This document shows positions 26,862-34,008 of a DNA stretch of 43,082 nt, piece by piece. The notes under the pieces are model-generated. The model saw nothing but the letters and a program-made list of their open reading frames with translations. It was not told the DNA's origin and did no database searches. The DNA lies in assembly GCA_964601165.1 (NCBI GenBank), contig CAZRMK010000004.1:1-43082 (forward strand). Reading direction: 5' to 3'. Position 1 is the stretch's first letter. Every line of letters starts with the position of its first letter. A program made the position numbers and the translations under genes. This stretch comes from Thiosulfativibrio sp964601165. GTDB lineage: Bacteria > Pseudomonadota > Gammaproteobacteria > Thiomicrospirales > Thiomicrospiraceae.

Positions 26862-26895
26862 ACCTAAATCCTGCAAGTACTTGCAGGATTTAGGT
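26862..26895. repeat. Copy 3 of the palindrome, perfect 34 bp
   Basis: ACCTAAATCCTGCAAGT is followed directly by its exact reverse complement, with no loop. It is the longest and most perfect copy in the window. It lies just before the broken gene at 26903, between it and the IS110 remnant. Confidence 0.95.
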
Positions 26896-26902
26896 GCAAT
26901 AT

Positions 26903-27139
26903 AAAAAGGTTTTAGTTATTGCTACAGATTGGGGCTCACTTTATTTACCCTATTTGTAAGATTATTATCCATACAACATCACTGTAATGGCTCCTGACAT
27001 AGCTCGAATAGTGGATCGTCGGCAAATTAATTTACCCATTAGCGAGCGTGATGAAACCCTTGTTTTTCATGTGGTTGATGAGTTAATGCAAGTGCCACCT
27101 GTAGATGCCGCTTTTTGTGTTGATGAAAAATCGGTTTGA
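26903..27139 (+). pseudogene. Broken gene start, possibly ATP-grasp ligase N-terminus
   Basis: One frame reads KKVLVIATDWGSLYLPYL, a stop at 26957-26959, then on in frame as DYYPYNITVMAPDIARI and later ERDETLVFHVVDELMQ and VDAAFCVDEKSV before a TGA at 27137-27139. The pattern (a hydrophobic first strand, then PVDAAFCVDE) resembles the N-terminal domain before an ATP-grasp fold, but that is a weak guess. The gene has no start codon in place, one internal stop and no C-terminal part. Its end overlaps the open frame of the next pseudogene. Confidence 0.45.
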
Positions 27140-28455
27140 TTTAAACAGAAAAGGAAGAAAAATATTAAGAAAATTACTCATAAGCCTAACATTAGGAGCA
27201 TCCCTTACCTTAGCCCCTGTAATAGCGTTTGCACAAGATATCTACTTGGGTGTACGCCCTAATTTGTCATCATTGCCCTTTATGGTGTTGCAAGCTAAAG
27301 CGGATGATTTTTTACCTGCAGACATGAATATTATTTTGAAGCCAGTTCCAAAAAAATCAGATCTTATAAAAAAACATTAAAACCAGCACAATAGATTATG
27401 CAACTATGTTTAATGTTGGCGGGGCAAAGCTGTTCACTGAAAAAGGCATGGATCATGTAAAATTAACTGGCATTATTGCTTGGGGTGGCGTAGCAATTCT
27501 TAGTCGCACCGATATTAAACCCGGTGATTGGGATGCCATGAAAGGCAAGTCAGTGCTGGTAACGCCACGCCTCCAAAGCCCTCCCCACAAGATTTCTGCC
27601 GCTGCCATGATGGTCAATGGCATAAATCCACGTCAGGATGTAATGAAAACTTCAACTTCCGTGTCTGGTGCGATAAAACAAATGTCTTCGAGTGACAAGG
27701 CACCTGATTTTGTCATTATGGCAGAACCACATCTTTCCAGTGCCCTATTTGCCATGAACAAGAATAATTGGCCAACCCAATATCATTTATTTGCCAATAG
27801 TACCCGTTCAGTAACTCCGTTTGGCATTGCCTTAGCCGGTCTTTGGATTATTGGAGAACAAGAAAACGATAAAACGTTTGTTGCTGGATACGAAAAAGCC
27901 ATAAATTACATGATGGATCCGGCTAATCGTGAAGAAGTTGCAAGCATTATATCAGCAGCTTTCAAGGAGAATTTTGATAAAAAAACCCCTGCGGCTGTAT
28001 TCTCAAGCATGCTGGAACGCGGTGTTGCCCATTTTGATTTTAAATCAGCCTCCGCTCTTCACTCTCGTTTGCGTGGACAATGGGCAAATGCCGGTCTTAA
28101 TCCCTCCCGTGATATTATCTGGTACGGTAATGAATACAAAGTACCAAATCAGGGTTTTCTAATTTCACAAATGTTGCCACGTTTTGTCGGATTAGCTTTG
28201 AAACACGGTGAAGAACTTGAATTAACCCAGCAAACCCGCATAGCTGCAGTTCGTATCCGTAAATGGCCTCACGAGATAATGATCAAGCAAATTCAGCAGG
28301 TAAAGACAACCGAAGCTGAAATATTTGCCGCTTACATAGCTAATGACTGGGCAGCCGTTGATGCAGGCCTAGTTAAAATGGCCGATATCCGTCTGGAAAG
28401 TTCACGCATTCAAGCCAAATGCATAAAACGGGCTATGGAATTTGGTGGACTATAA
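27105..28455 (+). pseudogene. Frameshifted ABC transporter substrate-binding protein (NMT1/SsuA-like)
   Basis: Two overlapping-frame pieces (27105-27380 and 27406-28455) form one gene. Piece 1 has a signal peptide ending ...APVIAFAQ and then DIYLGVRPNLSSLPFMVLQA. Piece 2 continues after the break as NIKTSTIDYATMFNVGGAKL. The break is an A7 run at 27368-27374; one more A would join the frames. A second defect is likely: a good AGGAAG ribosome binding site (27152-27157) is followed 7 bases later by TTA, one base from a TTG start. The joined product would be a periplasmic binding protein of the NMT1/THI5-like group (sulfonate, nitrate or thiamine-precursor type transporters); the ligand is unknown and no permease or ATPase gene is nearby. 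Hand counts of two 60-base lines gave 34 and 28 G+C, against 22 in an nrdR line, which hints at transfer. Confidence 0.8.
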
Positions 28456-28475
28456 CCCTAAAATACCTATTTTTT

Positions 28476-28506
28476 TGGATGGTCGATATTTGGGCATCCA
28501 TTTTTA
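28476..28506 (+). terminator. Terminator after the substrate-binding protein gene
   Basis: TGGATG (28476-28481) pairs with CATCCA (28495-28500), followed by five Ts. It lies 21 bases after the stop codon. The 13-base loop makes it a moderate candidate. Confidence 0.5.
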
Positions 28507-28552
28507 CCTTTAGCCTAAATCAAACACAGATCTAAGTAACAGAGCATGTAAA

Positions 28553-28575
28553 GGGGTCAAGTCTTGACTTAACAT
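28553..28575. repeat. Right 23-bp inverted repeat of the accessory patch
   Basis: This is the exact reverse complement of 26546-26568. The core is the palindromic GTCAAGTCTTGAC. The two copies bracket the IS110 remnant, one palindrome, the broken gene at 26903 and the frameshifted binding-protein gene. Confidence 0.85.
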
Positions 28576-28656
28576 ATTTAGATATATCGGTCGATTACGA
28601 TGAAGTGATATTAAGAGATGGCTGGTAAAAGTTAGCTGAAATAGCTAAAGCGTTTA

Positions 28657-28679
28657 ACCTAATCCTGCAAGTACTTGCA
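28657..28679. repeat. Copy 4 of the palindrome, truncated
   Basis: AACCTAATCCTGCAAGTACTTGCA contains the left arm (with one base missing) and the centre of the palindrome, but the right arm is replaced by an A-run. It may be a decayed copy or one cut by a neighbouring insertion. Confidence 0.7.
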
Positions 28680-28710
28680 AAAAAAAACAATTGCTTCACT
28701 AGGCGTTAGG

Positions 28711-28821
28711 AGTACTAAGGGGGTCTTGTCTTTTGCCTTCTGCGTACTAAGGGGATCAGGTCTTGTCTTTTGCCTTCTGTAAATATGGGATATATAAAGG
28801 CAAAAGACAAGACCTGACCCC
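28711..28821. repeat. REP-like direct and inverted repeats (GGGGTCAGGTCTTGTC family)
   Basis: A 26-base arm at 28751-28776 (GGGGATCAGGTCTTGTCTTT and six more) pairs with a 25-base arm at 28797-28821, with one extra A and a 20-base loop. A direct repeat of the first arm with its left flank lies at 28711-28742 (five or so bases shorter). Such hairpins ending in GACCTGACCCC are typical of REP sequences tied to Y1 (IS200-like, RAYT) transposases; no such transposase gene is present in the window. Confidence 0.75.
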
Positions 28822-28905
28822 GTGATTTTATGATTTTTGACCCTGTGATTTTTTAACCATGGTCACACCTAAATCCAGCCATCTTTTAACAAGTATAGCC
28901 CTTTT

Positions 28906-29052
28906 TTATTCAGGAATGGGGTCAGCAATAACTTGATTATTTTTCGTTATCACACAGCCAACCGCAGGATTAGGCTTGGTAGAGTAAAGTCCTTTGTTAA
29001 CTAGGAGCAAGGCACGACGCATCATTTGATAATCAAATTTAGAAAAATTCAT
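28906..29052 (-). pseudogene. ribD: Truncated ribD (N-terminal fragment)
   Basis: The ATG at 29052 overlaps the nrdR stop codon (ATGA) and opens a 48-codon frame. It starts as riboflavin deaminase/reductase RibD does: YQMMRRALLLVNKGLYSTK, then PNPAVGCVITKNNQVIA. After VIA the family sequence is lost and the frame ends with DPIPE and a stop. The zinc-binding deaminase motif (HAE) and the whole reductase domain are missing. The break lies at a GGGGTCAG sequence (28917-28924), the same as the start of the REP-like arm, so an insertion or recombination at such a repeat probably cut the gene. glyA-nrdR-ribD is a known order, so this is the original place of ribD. Confidence 0.85.
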
Positions 29053-29522
29053 TGTAGAATTAACTTTTTTTTAACTTGCATTAATTTTTCAATTTCTTCT
29101 CTAAAATCATTCATATCTTGAAAAGAGCGATAAACCGATGCGAAGCGTACATAAGGGACTTGATCGAGTTCTTTTAACTCTGCCATTAGAATTTCACCAA
29201 TATGAGATGATTGCACTTCACGTTTCCCTTCTGCCATTAAGCTTTTTGATACTCGCATCATGACTTGTTCAATTATTTCTGCTTCAACAGGACGTTTTTC
29301 TAAAGCTTTAACTAAGCCGCGTCGTATTTTGGTTTTATCAAATTTTTCGCGATTACCATCACTTTTGATAACACGTGGTAAAGCTAGTTCTATCGTTTCA
29401 TAAGTGGTAAAACGATCTTTGCAATTCAGACATTCTCGACGACGACGAACTTGACTGCCTTCTGTTGCCAAACGTGAATCGACTACTTTTGTTTCTGCTT
29501 GAGTACAAAAGGGGCAAAGCAT
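29049..29522 (-). CDS. nrdR: Transcriptional repressor NrdR
   Basis: NrdR represses ribonucleotide reductase genes by binding NrdR boxes; its ATP-cone senses ATP/dATP. The 157-aa sequence starts with the zinc ribbon CPFC...CLNC (residues 3-34), with DSRLATEGSQVRRRREC between, and then has the ATP-cone (RVIKSDGNREKFDKTKIRRG). Length is normal. It follows glyA by 29 bases and overlaps the truncated ribD. Confidence 0.95.
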   Translation of the reverse strand: MLCPFCTQAETKVVDSRLATEGSQVRRRRECLNCKDRFTTYETIELALPRVIKSDGNREKFDKTKIRRGLVKALEKRPVEAEIIEQVMMRVSKSLMAEGKREVQSSHIGEILMAELKELDQVPYVRFASVYRSFQDMNDFREEIEKLMQVKKKLILQ

Positions 29523-29551
29523 AATTCAACTCAACTCTTAAATTCTTAAGC

Positions 29552-30823
29552 TTAGCGGTACACAGGTTTAGCGGCACACAACGCGGTAACCTTATCACGA
29601 ACCTCGGCAATAAGTGTTTCGTCCCAAGATTGATTTTCTTGGTTACATGAGTCAATGATATCACACATCCATGTTGCTAAATTTGTACAGTCTGCAACAT
29701 TAAAACCACGAGTGGTTGCCGCCGCGGTACCCACTCGAATACCACTGGTGACAAACGGCGACATGGGGTCATTGGGAACTGAATTTTTATTGATGGTAAT
29801 ATGTGCTGCATCAAGAGCGGCATCTACTAATTTTCCTGTTAGACCTTTTTCAATTAGGCTTACAAGAAATAAGTGGTTTTCAGTTCCTCCTGATACCACG
29901 TCACAGCCACGAGACATAAATACTTTCGCCATTGCTTTTGCATTGGTAATAACTTCTTGGCAATAACTTTGCCATTCTGGCTCTAAACATTCTTTAAATG
30001 CAACTGCTTTGGCTGCCATTACATGCACCAAAGGCCCGCCTTGACCTCCAGGAAAAATAGCTGAATTAAACTTTTTCTCTAAATCGGGGTTGGATTTACA
30101 CAAGATCAATCCCCCACGAGGTCCGCGCAGAGTTTTATGAGTAGTGGTGGTTACCACATGGGCAAAAGGTACTGGATTAGGATATAAACCACCCGCAATT
30201 AAGCCTGCTACATGCGCCATATCTACAAATAAATAAGCTCCTACTGAATCTGCAATTTCACGAAACTTAGCCCAGTCTACGACTTGTGAGTAGGCAGAAA
30301 AACCTGCTACAATCATTTTAGGCTGGTGCTCTGTTGCTAAAGCTTGCACTTCTTCGTAATCAATTTTTCCAGAAACAGGGTCAATTCCATATTGAACAGC
30401 ATTATAGATTTTTCCCGAAAAGCTCACATGAGAACCATGTGTTAAATGACCTCCGTGTGCTAGGCTCATGCCTAAGATGGTATCTCCGGGTTTGATAAGA
30501 GCCATGTACACTGCTGCATTGGCTTGAGAACCTGAATGAGGCTGTACATTGGCATAGTCTGCCCCAAATAGTTCTTTAGCTCTGTCTATCGCTGCCTGCT
30601 CAACTACATCTGCAAACTCACAACCGCCATAATAACGTTTACCTGGATAACCCTCTGCATACTTGTTAGTAAAGTAAGAGCCTTGTGCTTCCATTACCCT
30701 AGGACTAGTATAGTTTTCAGATGCAATCAGTTCAATATGAGATTCTTGACGACTTTCTTCATTCTTAATCGCTTCTGCAATTAAATCATCATAGCCTGCA
30801 ATAGTCATAGACTTGGTAAACAT
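29552..30823 (-). CDS. glyA: Serine hydroxymethyltransferase
   Basis: GlyA converts serine and tetrahydrofolate to glycine and methylene-THF, using pyridoxal phosphate. The PLP lysine is in TTTHKTLRGPRGG, and HIELIASENYTSPRVM, NKYAEGYPGKRYYGG and VDMAHVAGLIAGG are classical. The length of 423 aa is normal. The ATG at 30823 has a GGAG Shine-Dalgarno sequence 9 bases upstream. It is the first gene of the glyA-nrdR-(ribD) run and is divergent from ettA. Confidence 0.96.
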   Translation of the reverse strand: MFTKSMTIAGYDDLIAEAIKNEESRQESHIELIASENYTSPRVMEAQGSYFTNKYAEGYPGKRYYGGCEFADVVEQAAIDRAKELFGADYANVQPHSGSQANAAVYMALIKPGDTILGMSLAHGGHLTHGSHVSFSGKIYNAVQYGIDPVSGKIDYEEVQALATEHQPKMIVAGFSAYSQVVDWAKFREIADSVGAYLFVDMAHVAGLIAGGLYPNPVPFAHVVTTTTHKTLRGPRGGLILCKSNPDLEKKFNSAIFPGGQGGPLVHVMAAKAVAFKECLEPEWQSYCQEVITNAKAMAKVFMSRGCDVVSGGTENHLFLVSLIEKGLTGKLVDAALDAAHITINKNSVPNDPMSPFVTSGIRVGTAAATTRGFNVADCTNLATWMCDIIDSCNQENQSWDETLIAEVRDKVTALCAAKPVYR

Positions 30824-30945
30824 GGTTTAATACTCCAAAATTTCATAAAAAATTATTTAGAGATTTTACCAAAAAAACTTTATAACTAAAGCTATTTTAG
30901 GTAAAGTTTTATAATTCTTTAAAATAACAGGATATTATTTAAATT

Positions 30946-32616
30946 ATGTCTCAATTTGTATATACCATGAATCGTGTTGGCAAAATTGTGCCACCGAATA
31001 AACACATTCTTAAAAACATTTCTTTATCTTTCTTTCCTGGTGCCAAAATTGGTGTTTTAGGATTAAATGGTTCTGGAAAGTCGACACTACTAAAAATAAT
31101 GGCGGGTTTAGACACTGATATTATTGGTGAAGCACGCCCGCAAGCTGGAATTAAAATTGGTTATCTTGCTCAAGAACCAGAATTAGACCTAACCACCGAT
31201 GTTAGAGGCAACATAGAAGCTGCCGTTAGCGAAATTAAAAATGCTCTTACTGAACTTGATGGCATTTATGCTGCCTATGCAGAACCCGACGCTGATTTTG
31301 ATGCTTTGGCAAAAAGGCAAGCTGAAGTGGAAGATATTATTCAAGCCAAAGATGGGCATAACCTAGAGCGAACTTTAGAGGTAGCAGCAGATGCTTTACG
31401 CTTACCCGCTTGGGATGCGGACGTGAACACCCTTTCTGGTGGAGAAAAACGCCGGGTTGCTCTGTGTAAATTATTACTTGAAAAGCCAGATATGCTATTA
31501 CTTGATGAGCCAACTAACCATTTGGATGCTGAATCTATCGCTTGGCTGGAGCGTTTTTTACTAGACTTTAAAGGTACTGTGGTCGCGATCACTCATGATC
31601 GTTATTTCCTAGATAATGCTGCTCAGTGGATTTTAGAATTAGACCGTGGTGAGGGTATTCCTTATGAAGGCAATTACTCTTCTTGGCTAGAACAAAAAGA
31701 AAAACGCCTTGAGATGGAGTCTAAGCAAGAATCAGCCATTATGAAAACCATTAAAAGTGAATTAGAATGGGTGCGTTCGGGTTCAAAAGGTCGTCATGCC
31801 AAATCAAAAGCACGTTTATCTAGGTTTGAAGAACTTAACAGCCAAGAACGTCAAAAGCGTAACGAGACCAAAGAGATATTTATTCCTGTTTCAGAACGTT
31901 TAGGAGAAAAGGTCATTGAGGTTTCTCAAGTTTCAAAATCGTTTGGCGATCGTCTACTAATTGATAATTTAAATTTTCGTTTACCTCAAGGGGGAATTGT
32001 CGGCATCATTGGTCCCAACGGAGCAGGTAAATCAACCTTATTTAAAATGCTAACTGGTCAAGAACAGCCAAATTCTGGCTCTATTGACTTCGGCGAAACT
32101 GTACAACTATCTTATGTTGACCAAAGCCGAGACACTCTTAAAGACGACAATTCTGTTTGGCAAGAAATTTCAGGTGGCAACGATCTTATGATGGTCGGAA
32201 ACATCGAAATACCTTCTCGTGCTTATTGTGGACGCTTTAATTTTAAGGGCAACGATCAACAAAAGCGTATTGGAGATTTATCAGGCGGTGAACGCAATCG
32301 TGTACACCTTGCTAAAACTCTTAGTACCGGTGGAAATGTATTATTACTTGATGAGCCCACTAATGATTTAGATATTGAAACCTTGCGAGCTTTAGAAGAA
32401 GCTCTGTTAGATTTTGCAGGTTGTGCCGTGGTCATTTCTCATGATCGTTGGTTCTTAGATAGAATTGCTACTCACATACTTGCCTTTGAAGGTGATTCAC
32501 ATATTGAATGGTTTGAAGGAAACTTTTCTGACTACGAAGCCGATTTAAAACGTCGTAAAGGTGCTGATGCTGCACAACCTCATCGCATTAAATATAAGAG
32601 ACCTTTGCATAATTAA
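30946..32616 (+). CDS. ettA: Energy-dependent translational throttle protein EttA
   Basis: EttA is an ABC-F ATPase that binds the ribosomal E site and gates the start of elongation by ATP/ADP level. Its two ABC domains have Walker A GLNGSGKSTL and GPNGAGKSTL, signatures LSGGEKRRVAL and LSGGERNRVHL, and Walker B LLLDEPTNHLD and LLLDEPTNDLD. The 556-aa length and the MNRVGKIVPPNKHILKNISL start match EttA, not Uup or YheS. The last codons are odd: after RIKYK the frame runs into GAGACCTTTGCATAAT, which looks like the end of a mobile element, so the last four or five residues (RPLHN) are probably not native. Confidence 0.94.
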   Translation: MSQFVYTMNRVGKIVPPNKHILKNISLSFFPGAKIGVLGLNGSGKSTLLKIMAGLDTDIIGEARPQAGIKIGYLAQEPELDLTTDVRGNIEAAVSEIKNALTELDGIYAAYAEPDADFDALAKRQAEVEDIIQAKDGHNLERTLEVAADALRLPAWDADVNTLSGGEKRRVALCKLLLEKPDMLLLDEPTNHLDAESIAWLERFLLDFKGTVVAITHDRYFLDNAAQWILELDRGEGIPYEGNYSSWLEQKEKRLEMESKQESAIMKTIKSELEWVRSGSKGRHAKSKARLSRFEELNSQERQKRNETKEIFIPVSERLGEKVIEVSQVSKSFGDRLLIDNLNFRLPQGGIVGIIGPNGAGKSTLFKMLTGQEQPNSGSIDFGETVQLSYVDQSRDTLKDDNSVWQEISGGNDLMMVGNIEIPSRAYCGRFNFKGNDQQKRIGDLSGGERNRVHLAKTLSTGGNVLLLDEPTNDLDIETLRALEEALLDFAGCAVVISHDRWFLDRIATHILAFEGDSHIEWFEGNFSDYEADLKRRKGADAAQPHRIKYKRPLHN

Positions 32617-32625
32617 AGCATAAAC
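32596..32625 (+). repeat. Mobile-element end (GAGACCTTTGCATAATTAAAGC) overlapping the ettA stop
   Basis: AAGAGACCTTTGCATAATTA continues AAGCATAAAC and closely matches AAAGACCTCTGCATAATTCA continuing AGCACAAA at 34411. Related ends lie at 34197 (GAGACCTTTGTATAA) and, on the minus strand, at 39710-39691 (GAGACCTTCGCATAA). This looks like the terminal sequence of an insertion sequence or MITE; the IS family is not certain. Confidence 0.55.
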
Positions 32626-32692
32626 AATGATAACTAACATCATTAGCGTTAATAATAGTCTTTTAAAACAACAAGTTAAGCGTTAAATTAAT

Positions 32693-32721
32693 TTGCAAGA
32701 TGTGATTTTTATAGTTATACT
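32693..32721 (+). promoter_or_regulatory. Promoter for ftnA
   Basis: TTGCAA (32693-32698), a 17-base spacer and TATACT (32716-32721) form a good sigma-70 promoter about 90 bases before ftnA. It implies an 80-base leader that contains a hairpin (see 32757-32797). Confidence 0.55.
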
Positions 32722-32756
32722 ACGTTGGAATCTTACTTTTAAATAAACAAAACAAA

Positions 32757-32797
32757 TAGAGACTTTTTTTGTATTTGTTAAACTCAAAAAATCTCTA
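32757..32797 (+). promoter_or_regulatory. Hairpin in the ftnA 5' leader
   Basis: TAGAGA plus a T-run (32757-32770) pairs with an A-run plus TCTCTA (32786-32797), giving about 12 pairs around a 15-base loop. It ends four bases before the ftnA Shine-Dalgarno sequence (GGAG, 32801-32804). It may affect ftnA translation or message stability; no trigger can be named. Confidence 0.45.
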
Positions 32798-32810
32798 AAC
32801 GGAGCTTATT

Positions 32811-33314
32811 ATGTTAAAACCAGAAATTACAAAATTATTAAACGATCAAGTTAATGCAGAATTTTTTGCCTCAAATGTTTACCTACAACTTAGTGCTTGG
32901 TGTGAAAATGCTGGGCTTGAAGGTTCAGCAAAATTCTTTCGTGAACACAGTTTAGAAGAACGTATGCATATGGATAAGTTTTTTGACTATATGACCGAAT
33001 GCAGATTACCTGTTACTATTGGAGATATTGATTCTCCACCAAGCGAATATGGCAACTTAATGGATGTGATTAATGCGGCTTATCAACATGAATTAAAAGT
33101 AACCGCAATGATTAATGAAATTGCTCGTACCGCTGCAAAACTAGAAGACTACACCACCTCTAACTTCATTGAGTGGTTTATAGCCGAACAGCATGAAGAA
33201 GAAGTCCTGTTTGGTAAAATCTTAGATAAAGCAGAGTTGCTTGATTTCAGAGGTGAGCCAGGACAGCCTCTATACATTATGGATAATTTCTTGAATACTT
33301 TAGGACAAAAATAA
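32811..33314 (+). CDS. ftnA: Non-heme ferritin FtnA
   Basis: This 167-aa ferritin stores iron as a 24-mer. It has the four-helix bundle pattern with iron ligands in NAEFFASNVYLQLS, HSLEERMHMDKFF (the Glu and His of the ferroxidase site) and EWFIAEQHEEEVLFGKI. Length and sequence fit bacterial FtnA, not bacterioferritin, as there is no haem-ligand Met pattern. It has its own promoter and a GGAG Shine-Dalgarno sequence. A branched structure follows the stop codon. Confidence 0.94.
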   Translation: MLKPEITKLLNDQVNAEFFASNVYLQLSAWCENAGLEGSAKFFREHSLEERMHMDKFFDYMTECRLPVTIGDIDSPPSEYGNLMDVINAAYQHELKVTAMINEIARTAAKLEDYTTSNFIEWFIAEQHEEEVLFGKILDKAELLDFRGEPGQPLYIMDNFLNTLGQK

Positions 33315-33329
33315 CGGCTCGCATCACAA

Positions 33330-33385
33330 GCTACCAAAAATAGAGTGCCTCTATCGTAGCGGAAAGCCCGCTACTTTTGGATAGC
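33330..33385 (+). terminator. Three-way-junction structure after ftnA (possible terminator)
   Basis: An outer stem GCTACCAAAA (33330-33339) pairs with TTTTGG-A-TAGC (33375-33385, one bulged A). It encloses two hairpins: ATAGAG-TGC-CTCTAT (33340-33354) and GTAGCGG-AAAGC-CCGCTAC (33356-33374). The second hairpin is followed by TTTT and may act as a terminator for ftnA; the outer stem uses the same Ts, so the two folds compete. Confidence 0.5.
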
Positions 33386-33411
33386 CCAATTCCATGCATT
33401 TATTATATTTT

Positions 33412-33924
33412 TCAACTTTCCTCAAAATCAATCTCATCACTTTCTGCTTTAATCTGTTTTTCATATACTCGTTGTTCAGTATAAATATTGGCGCTACTAC
33501 TACCTTTACACGGAAGTATACGCATACTATTCAGCACGCTTATCAAATCATCTATACACCCCTCCGGATCTGTTGTGTAACTTGAACCCCAACAACGCCA
33601 AAACTTCCACCCTACTCTTTCCATTGTTCTCTGTCGCTTCCAATCCTCCATCCATTTCTCAGGTGGGTGATATTTGTCACCATCTAATTCAATTGCTAAT
33701 CTTCGATCATCCTCTCCTTCAACAACCAAATCAATTGAGAATACACTAACCTTGACCTGAGGTATGACGTTATAGCCTTTCTCTACTAGCTTTTTATAAA
33801 AATCCCGTTCAAATTCTGAATCACATAAATCAATAGGGTTTTCAACATGCTCAATTTGTGGCATTGGGGATGAAAAATGACGCAATATTTTTAAGCGTAA
33901 ATCTGATTCATTATTAAGAGCTCT
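33412..33924 (-). pseudogene. C-terminal nuclease domain of a lost SF1-type helicase (REase_MTES_1575 type)
   Basis: A minus-strand frame open from 33924 (stop upstream at 33925-33927) encodes a PD-(D/E)xK nuclease-like domain related to Vsr. It has LCDSEFERDFYKKLVEKGY, then SIDLVVEGEDDRRLAIELDG, DKYHPPEKWMEDWKRQ and GWKFWRCWGSSYTTDPE. The IDLVV...AIELDG pair holds the expected catalytic Asp, Glu and following residues. This domain normally forms the end of long SF1 helicase (DUF4011/AAA-type) proteins, many found in defence islands. The only possible start (TTG 33885 for 157 aa) has no clear ribosome binding site, so this is most likely a 5'-truncated tail. A free-standing small nuclease is the alternative. 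Confidence 0.7.
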
Positions 33925-33973
33925 TCACCGCCATTATGACAAAAAAGGGATATTAAACCATTACACTTTGGTG

Positions 33974-34002
33974 TAGACAATTTTTTGTAAATGGAGTAGA
34001 AT
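33974..34002 (+). promoter_or_regulatory. Sigma-70-type promoter in the second accessory gap
   Basis: TAGACA (33974-33979), a spacer of exactly 17 bases and TAGAAT (33997-34002) each differ from consensus by one base. Transcription would start near 34009. No ORF of useful size follows before the terminator at 34093-34133. Confidence 0.5.
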
Positions 34003-34008
34003 TCTTTT

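Noticed and set aside
26486..29052. A complete new biosynthetic or defence system in the accessory patch
   Set aside because: Every coding piece there is truncated, frameshifted or lacks a start, so no working system can be supported.
29655..29966. 103-codon plus-strand frame opposite glyA
   Set aside because: It is fully antisense to the conserved glyA coding region and has no ribosome binding site.
32811..33314. Bacterioferritin
   Set aside because: Sequence and helix E end match FtnA; the haem-ligand Met region of Bfr is not seen.
33330..33385. Integron attC site, because of the folded inverted repeat
   Set aside because: The end motifs (RYYYAAC and GTTRRRY) are absent and there is no integrase or cassette.
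33394..33585. 63-codon plus-strand frame after ftnA with hydrophobic start
   Set aside because: It lies antisense to the nuclease domain, whose motifs are clear, and has no supporting start signals.
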